Origin: Thinopyrum elongatum
Taxonomy: Eukaryota > Streptophyta > Magnoliopsida > Poales > Poaceae
NCBI GenBank assembly: GCA_011799875.1
Contig: CM022301.1
Coordinates: 216,004,526-216,068,525 of the forward strand
Direction: 5' to 3'
Length of the DNA: 64,000 nt
Both the position numbers and the translations under genes were made by a program. Of this stretch, positions 57,986-64,000 are shown in pieces. Each line of letters opens with the position of its first letter. Positions within the stretch are counted from its first letter, which is position 1. The notes beneath the pieces are model-generated. The model worked only from the letters and a program-made list of their open reading frames with translations. It was not told where the DNA came from and did no database searches.

Positions 57986-58632
57986 TCACTTCTTAAAACC
58001 TACATACACCACTACTGCAATCAGTACAACAAGTGCACTGAGAATACTCTTACAAAGAAAAATGAGCTCATTCATCTTCTTCACTACATCTGCATTCACC
58101 ACAGTCTCAACAGTGCTCTGCATTGCTCCTGCACATTCCTCTTGCACCTCTATTTCTTCACTTGCAGTGACACCAGCCGAATCAAAACTGCTCAATCCAT
58201 GGCTGATGTACCCACCTCTCACCAAAAAATCAAAATAGTTGTCTGGTCCATCTTCCCAGTAATAATGTTGGCAAGGATTTGGTGGAATCTGACACAAATT
58301 GAGTAACAAAATTCAGCAAAAAAATAACACAGAAACATCAAATCGATTGGGGCACTTGTAGAAAATCTTACATGATGATTGGGGCACTTGTAGAAAATCC
58401 TGCCAGGATTTGTCTCCGATTTTGACACAAAACGAATTGTAGATCGAATGCGGCAGCTAGGGCAAGGTACCAACGGTAGCATCCCCGCCGGCGGCTGCAC
58501 CGAATGAGCTACTGTCCTCGGTGGAGATGCCGGCGGTGGAGACGGCGCTGCCAAGGCCATGGATGCCGGCGATGGACCAAGCAACTTCCTCCCGTGGCGC
58601 TTCACCGCAGAGGAGCTAGCGGCGGCGGACAT
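57986..58632 (-). CDS. GRF-zinc-finger protein with C-terminal membrane segment
   Basis: Two exons, 58632-58372 and 58288-57986, GT-AG intron, phase 0, 187 residues. The N-terminus is Ala/Ser/Pro-rich. Residues about 50-110 form a GRF-type zinc finger: CPSC, GRIFYKCPNHH, then NPCQHYYWEDG. The four Cys are complete only after splicing, which supports the intron. The C-terminus has a predicted membrane helix (ILSALVVLIAVVVYVGFKK). GRF fingers bind single-stranded nucleic acid in APE2 and TOP3A. The gene lies inside the MULE TIRs, tail to tail with the transposase, the position of mudrB in maize MuDR, but is unrelated in sequence as far as I can tell. It may be an accessory gene of this MULE lineage or a captured host gene. 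The intron contains a 24-bp copy of exon 1 sequence (GATTGGGGCACTTGTAGAAA). Confidence 0.78.
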
Positions 58633-58756
58633 GGCGCTGGGCAGCGGCGGAACGAGCAGAGCGGGGTGGAGGAGACCTAGGGACGGGGGAATGGGAAGGA
58701 CGGATTAATCAGGGACCAAATTGCATATAAGCCCAACTGCCAGGGGCGGGAAAACT

Positions 58757-58927
58757 CCCGCCTGGGCCCTCTGGTGTCGATGTGGCACTGGTCAGCGGCG
58801 GTCAGACGAGATTAGGACCTCGGATGAACAACTTAAAAAGATATGGGACTCAGATATGCATTTTGAAAGAATTAGGACCCAAGTGACACTTTCAGAAAAG
58901 AATTAGGACCGCGCATGCATTTTACTC
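58757..58927 (-). repeat. right TIR of the MULE
   Basis: Reverse complement of the left TIR; ends TGCATTTTACTC before the 10-bp duplication. Confidence 0.9.
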
Positions 58928-58937
58928 TGGTTATGGA

Positions 58938-60035
58938 CGTGCTTAGCATTTTAAAAAGAGAAAAATGACTATGTTACAAGAAAAATTTACGTGCTTAGTA
59001 GTGAATTTGACTCATGCACAAGAAAAATGACAACTTGTATGGTTGTTCATCTCAAGAAATATAAATTTATTTTTACTTCGGTTTATTCGGTTAACCGTTC
59101 GGTTTTTCGGTATATACTATAAAAACCAAAGTTCAAATTGGTATGAAAAGTTCATACCATACCGAAACCAGAAACCATAAAAACCATAAAATTGGTTCGG
59201 TTCGGTTTATTTTCGGTATGGTTTTCGGTTCGGTTTTCAAATGCACAGAGTGAGCTACATCTGGGGGTGGCGAGCTACAACCAGCAATGGCACGGGTGCT
59301 ACAACCTCACATCGACAAGCTGCAACCAGCACAGACGGGTGCTACATCTGGCGCCCTGGTGAGCTGCAATCGTCACGCTGACAAGCTACCACCGCTTGGC
59401 TGATGAGTTGCGACAGACACGGGGCGGTGCTACAACCTCACAATGGCAAGCTGCACCCGGCACGGGCAGTGCAACAACCGGTGTCCAGCGAGCTGCAAGC
59501 GACACAACGGCAAGCTTCAAACCTGGTGGGTCGCCATGCCGGCGATGGTGACCATATCGGCGAGGGGAGCTGCAACCATGGTGGCGAGTTGTTGGGATCG
59601 TCTTTTAGTTTTGCTACCACCGCCCAAAAATTTTGCTCCGTTCCGGCAACAAGGTCCATAGTCCCCAGTCAAAAAAAAAAACGAGGTCCATAGTTTTGCT
59701 GAAACCGGCTAAATTTTTGCTTGAACTGATTTTTTTTTGTTTTCTTAGTTGCTTAGACTGTTTTTTTTTCTGGAACATAGTGCTGCAAAATCGACGACGA
59801 CGGTGAGCCAGAGGCGGTGACGCCGTGCTTCGATGGGGTGCGTAAGTTGCTGGAATCGGCTTTTGGTTGCAAGCTCCATTACGCCTTCAGTGGAGCTGCA
59901 TCCGATAGATGGGTGGCGCTGAAAACGACGGTGAGATTGGGAGGGCATGTGACGATGGCGAGCTGCGGCGACGGACATGGAGGACGCCGGGGGCGGTGAC
60001 CACGCCTGCGTGGGACGAGCGGGAGGTTGTGCACA
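58938..60035. other. host repeat right of the MULE
   Basis: Contains CGGTATATACTATAAAAACC-type text (59090-59230), matching 53440-53500, followed by a long stretch of GAGCTGCAACC / GTGCTACAACCTCAC phrases (59240-59600). No gene is recognised; short GC-rich frames lack motifs. Confidence 0.5.
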
Positions 60036-60209
60036 TGCGAATCACTAGTTGTTTCGGGGGCAGGAAGAAGGAATCAACGGTTGTAGAGGTTGTGAGCGTG
60101 CGAATCACTAGTTGTTTTGAGGTAGGAAAAAGGAATCAACGGTTAAAGAGGTTGTGAGTGTGCGAATCACTAGTTGTTTTGGGGGTAGGAAGAAGGAATC
60201 AACGGTTGT
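60036..60209. repeat. 62-63-bp tandem repeat, about 2.8 copies
   Basis: Units start TGCGAATCACTAGTTGTTT at 60036, 60099 and 60161 and share GGAATCAACGGTT. Moderately diverged. Confidence 0.9.
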
Positions 60210-61070
60210 ATGTTGCCAGATCGGACGTCCGCGGTGCGCCGGCCGAAAACCGGCACATATCACTCGCGAATAGCCCAACTCCTATCTGGAGTAGGTTATA
60301 GGCCTTGTCCTGGCTCGGACCACTTGCACTTTTTTCCATTTTTTAGCTTCAAAAAATATTGGACCAATTGGGACTCGAACTCCGTACAAGCAGGTCAACA
60401 TCCGGCCACTGTTACCACCGCGGATAGATAAACCATTATGCTTAGTTCCACTTCTTTTACATTTTGTTATCTACATTTTCTGTTCTAGTTCTGCATTGTA
60501 TTTTGGTACAATTTTTCTTTTGGACTTTTAATGCACGGTTTTCGCTTGGTTTTTTCTCTTTCATTTTCCATTTTCATTTTATATTTCCTTTTCCCTTTTT
60601 CACTATTGCTTTCCATGAATTTTCGTTGTGAACTTTTAAAAATTCGTGAAACTTCTTTTTCAAATCTGCAAAATATTTCCAGATTTCTTGAACATTTTCC
60701 AACCTTGTGAACTTTTTAAAATTCATAAATATTTTAAAATTTTAACTCGTGAACCATTTTTTAATTTGTAAATCTTTTTCTAAATCAAGATATTTTTAAA
60801 ATTTTAACTCGTAATAATTTTAAATTCATGAACTTTTTTTCAAACTTGTGAACTTTTCTTAAATTCATGAACTTTAAAATTTTACTCGTGAACAAATTTC
60901 AAATTCATGAACTGTATTTCAAACCTCTTAACTTTTTCAAATTCCTGAACTCTTTTCAAAGCTAGCGGGCGAAGCAAGCGAGCTTGCGCAATATTGGATT
61001 GCGCACAGCTGGCATGTGCGCGAGTCCCAGCTTCCTAACTGGCGCTTAAGGTGCTGACTAGGAGCTCATC
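60210..61070. mobile_element. second member of the tRNA-like/TTCAAA-array family
   Basis: Contains a tRNA-like module (60365-60428), a short array of GTGAACTTTTTCAAATTC-type units (60640-60965) and a right end GGCGCTTAAGGTGCTGACTA followed by GGAGCTC. Its complement resembles the GAGCTCCT ends of the element at 19386-22079. The left end is unclear. Confidence 0.4.
60365..60428 (-). other. tRNA-like module (degenerate pol III boxes)
   Basis: On the minus strand GGTGGTAACAGTGGCCGG (A-box-like) is followed by GAGTTCGAGTCCC (good B-box). Acceptor pairing is poor. Confidence 0.42.
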
Positions 61071-62118
61071 AAGTGGACGTCATTAACACATGCATTTGTG
61101 CAAATTTTTTAAAAAATGTTTGCTTTTAGAAAACAAAATAAATACAAATATTCACATTTTAAAAAATTGTACAGAATTTTTGTAAAAAAAATTGTGTCTT
61201 TCAAATTCCTCGGAATTTCAAAACACAAACATTTTTTACAAAGGGCGAACAAAATTTTGAACATGAACAATTTTTAAAATTTTCAAACTTTTTTGAAAAA
61301 AATAACAAATTTGGAATTCAAAAAACAGAAAAATACGAGCAAAAATTTGAAACGGATTTTTGTGTGCATTTTCTTAAACATTTATTTATTTGTGTTTATT
61401 ATTTTTTGAAAACAATTTTTTTTTTGAAATTTGGAAAAGAATTTGAAAGCGCGGACGTTATTAGAAACCCCCCCAAAGGAATTTGAGTTTCTGAAGAAGT
61501 TTGAGAAAAGGAACAATTTTTTTAATTTGTGAAAGAATTTTGAAAACAGGGACATTTTTGTATCGTTGATCTTTTTTCAAATCCGCAAACACTTGCCTCG
61601 GCTCAACAGACGCCCGACCAGAGCGATGTTGTCCCCTAGTTCAGCCAGGAAGTAAGCTTTTTTTTCTTTTATTTTTTTGTTAATTCATTTTTCTCCTTCT
61701 AAAACTTCATTTTTCTTTTTGGAACTTGTTCAAAAATTGAAATATTTTTTGGAATATCCAAATAACAGTTTTAAGTAACTGTCTTACATTATGATATTAT
61801 TTTTTCCTTTAAATATTTATTGAAGTCTTTTTAAAAAAGCATTGATTGTTTTCAAATTTCTCCCTTTGTATTTATTTCTTATGTTAAATACATAACATAA
61901 CAGTTTTAAGTATTTGTCTAAATTATAATTTTAAATACTTTTTTCCTTCAAAACATGACATGATGCCTATAATGGGCGTGCCCACATACCCACAAAAGTT
62001 AGGGTCATTTCAAGAATGTCCAAAAAAACACCATGTTCAACGTAGGTTGTCCAGGTAGGCCATAAGGCTCTGTTTGAGAGCACGTTGTTTCTCGACATGC
62101 GTCAAATGAACATAACAC
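61071..62118. other. AT-rich unclassified sequence
   Basis: Runs of TTTTGAAA/AATTTTTAAA phrases without a gene or clear terminal repeat. Confidence 0.5.
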
Positions 62119-62625
62119 ATTTGGGTCCATTTGATGTATGTGAAAAAAAGTGTTATAAGGCGGACTCTTCCACCTTAATCGAAACCCGTCCGTTGTACAT
62201 GATGTACCTGTGGACATTCATAAAATTTACCCAACTTTTGCAAGCAGCTCGACATGCCCATTCTAGAACTCCACGAAAAATTTGAACAAATTCGAACACC
62301 AAATGCATGTTGTGTCATGTTCTGCCGGTATTTGAGGGTTTTTTCACCGGGAAAACCGTAGAAAATGCATAAAATGTCAAAAGTCGATGAAACTTGGCAT
62401 GGATGCATGCCATGATGATTCTAGTGTGTGGAGAAAATTTGGGCTCATTTGATGTATGTGGAAAAAAGTGCTAAGGGACGGACTCTTCCGCCTATACCGA
62501 AACCCCTTCGTTGTACATGATGTACCTGTGGACATTCATTAAATTTACCCAAATTTTGCCAGCAGCTGGGCATGCCGATTCTAGTATTTCACGCAAAATT
62601 TATGAACGAATTCGTACACCAAAAG
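62119..62625. repeat. 318-bp tandem repeat, about 1.6 copies
   Basis: Text beginning TTGATGTATGTG at 62131 recurs at 62449, including ACATGATGTACCTGTGGACA and the CATTCTAG/GATTCTAG phrase. The second unit is cut by the LTR at 62626. The whole could be the edge of a longer array. Confidence 0.7.
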
Positions 62626-64000
62626 TGTTGGGGAACGTAGTAATTTCAAAAAAATTCCTACGCACACGCAGGATCATGGTGATGCATAGCAATAAGAGGG
62701 GAGAGTGTGTCCACGTACCCTCGTAGACCGAAAGCGGAAGCGTTATGACAACGCGGTTGATGTAGTCGTACGTCTTCACGATCCGACCGATCCAAGTACC
62801 GAATGCACGGCACCTCCGAGTTCAGCACACGTTCAGCTCGATGACGTCCCACGAACTCCGATCCAGCAGAGCTTCGAGGGAGAGTTCCGTCAGCACGACG
62901 GCGTGATGACGGTGATGATGATGCTACCGACGTAGGGCTTCGCCTAAGCACCGCTACGATGTGACCGAGGTGGACTATGGTGGAGGGGGGCACCGCACAC
63001 GGCTAAGAGAGATCAATGATCAACTTGTGTGTCTATGGGGTGCCCCCTGGCCACGTATATAAAGGAGTGGAGGAGGGGAGGGGCCGGCCCTCTCTATGGC
63101 GCGCCCTGGGGAGTCCTACTCCCACCGGGAGTAGGATTCCCCCCTTCCATGTAGTAGGAGTAGGAGAGAAGGAAAGGGAAAAGAGAAGAGAAGGAAGGAG
63201 GGGGCGCCGCCCCTCCCCCTAGTCCAATTCGGACTAAGCCTGGGGGGTGCGCGCAGCCTCCCCTCTCTCTTTCCCCTAAAGCCCAATAAGGCCCATATAC
63301 TCCCCGGTGAATTCCCGTAACTCTCCGGTACTCCAAAAAATACCCGAATCACTCGGAACCTTTCCGAAGTCTGAATATAGTCGTCCAATATATCGATCTT
63401 TACTTCTCGACCATTTCGAGACTCCTCGTCATGTCTCCGATCTCATCCGGGACTCCGAACTACCTTCGGTACATCAAAACACATAAACTCATAATACCGA
63501 TCGTCACCGAACGTTAAGCGTGCGGACCCTACGGGTTCGAGAACTATGTAGACATGACCGAGACACGTTTCCGGTCAATAACCAATAGCGGAACCTGGAT
63601 GCTCATATTGGCTCCCACATATTCTACGAAGATCTTTATCGGTCAAACCGCATAACAACATACGTTGTTCCCTTTGTCATCGGTATGTTACTTGCCCGAG
63701 ATTCGATCGTCGGTATCTCAATACCTAGTTCAATCTCGTTAGCGGCAAGTCTCTTTACTCGTTCCGTAATACATCATTCCGCAACTAACTCATTAGTTAC
63801 AATGCTTGCAAGGCTTATAGTGATGTGTATTACCGAGTGGGCTAGAGATACCTCTCCGACAATCGGAGTGACAAATCCTAATCTCGATATACGCCAACTC
63901 AAAAGTACCTTCGGAGACACCTGTAGAGCACCTTTATAATCACCCATTTACGTTGTGACGTTTGGTAGCACACAAAGTGTTCCTCCGGTAAACGGGAGTT
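62626..64000 (-). repeat. BARE-1/WIS/Angela-type copia LTR, cut by window end
   Basis: Starts TGTTGGGGAACGTAG, the complement of the conserved BARE/Angela LTR 3' end. It continues with text typical of that LTR (GTTGATGTAGTCGTACG; CTCGGTATTG-like phrases). No PBS precedes it on the left, so it is the 3' LTR of a minus-strand element or a solo LTR. Open frames in it are not genes. Confidence 0.85.

Larger units (their letters stand above)
53629..58927. mobile_element. MuDR-type MULE, two convergent genes, complete ends
   Basis: 5,299 bp between perfect 10-bp duplications TGGTTATGGA (53619-53628, 58928-58937). TIRs of 171 bp (53629-53799; 58757-58927) begin GAGTAAAATGCA and are nearly identical; I see about four differences. 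Inside are a MuDR-type transposase gene (plus) and a GRF-zinc-finger gene (minus), arranged tail to tail as in maize MuDR. High TIR identity and a perfect duplication suggest recent insertion. Confidence 0.92.

Noticed and set aside
62119..62625. Afa-family satellite
   Set aside because: The period (318 bp) is similar, but the sequence does not match what I remember of Afa repeats, so no name is given.
63016..63939. Open frames inside the terminal LTR
   Set aside because: The sequence matches a BARE/Angela-type LTR, which is non-coding.

Overview
The window is a plant nuclear segment, almost certainly from a Triticeae grass (wheat, Aegilops, barley or rye group). It is dominated by nested LTR retrotransposons and DNA transposons of grass type. 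These include an LTR ending of the BARE-1/WIS/Angela kind, Athila-like gypsy LTRs, a CACTA element, Harbinger-type and Mutator-like elements, and Stowaway/Tourist-type MITEs. Only two ordinary host genes are recognisable, with one captured gene fragment. No rRNA gene, canonical tRNA gene or CRISPR array is seen. Family names rest on recognition by eye, not on a database search.

Layout. 1-8050: a degenerate Ty1/copia element on the minus strand (gag, protease, integrase, RT, RNase H, PBS, one LTR), inserted in a gypsy fragment (8051-9556). 9557-10927: unclassified. 10928 to about 17 kb: a probable Helitron (minus strand) carrying a decayed 5' fragment of a PDIL5-4/ERGIC-like gene. 17362-18540: an intact single-exon sialyltransferase-like gene (STLP1-like). 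19.4-22.1 kb: a TIR-like element built of two inverted arrays of about 20-bp degenerate repeats, flanked by tRNA-like modules; a relative lies at 60.2-61.1 kb. 22.5-26.4 kb: the 3' part of an Athila-like element. 26.7-28.45 kb: a copia 3' LTR. 28454 to about 37.9 kb: a CACTA element, interrupted by a second, internally deleted Athila-like element (33283-36309). 37.9-42.36 kb: an LTR fragment, unclassified AT-rich DNA and Harbinger-like debris.

42365-52346: a purple acid phosphatase (PAP) gene on the minus strand with three exons, taken apart by transposons. A MITE supplies its stop codon. A Mutator-like foldback element sits in exon 2 with a perfect 9-bp target duplication. A related 2.37-kb, nearly perfect palindrome sits inside that foldback element. 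A Harbinger-type element lies in intron 1. Adding the exon pieces without the Mutator insertion gives 1,314 nt, a multiple of three, so the coding frame is otherwise open.

53629-58927: a complete-looking 5.3-kb MULE with 171-bp TIRs and a 10-bp target duplication. It carries a MuDR-type transposase gene and, facing it, a small two-exon gene for a GRF-zinc-finger protein with a C-terminal membrane segment. This resembles the mudrA/mudrB layout. The transposase is nearly but not fully intact: one homopolymer frameshift, one in-frame TAG and a lost SWIM zinc ligand. The window ends in unclassified repeats, a 318-bp tandem repeat and a BARE/Angela-type LTR (62626-64000, truncated by the window).
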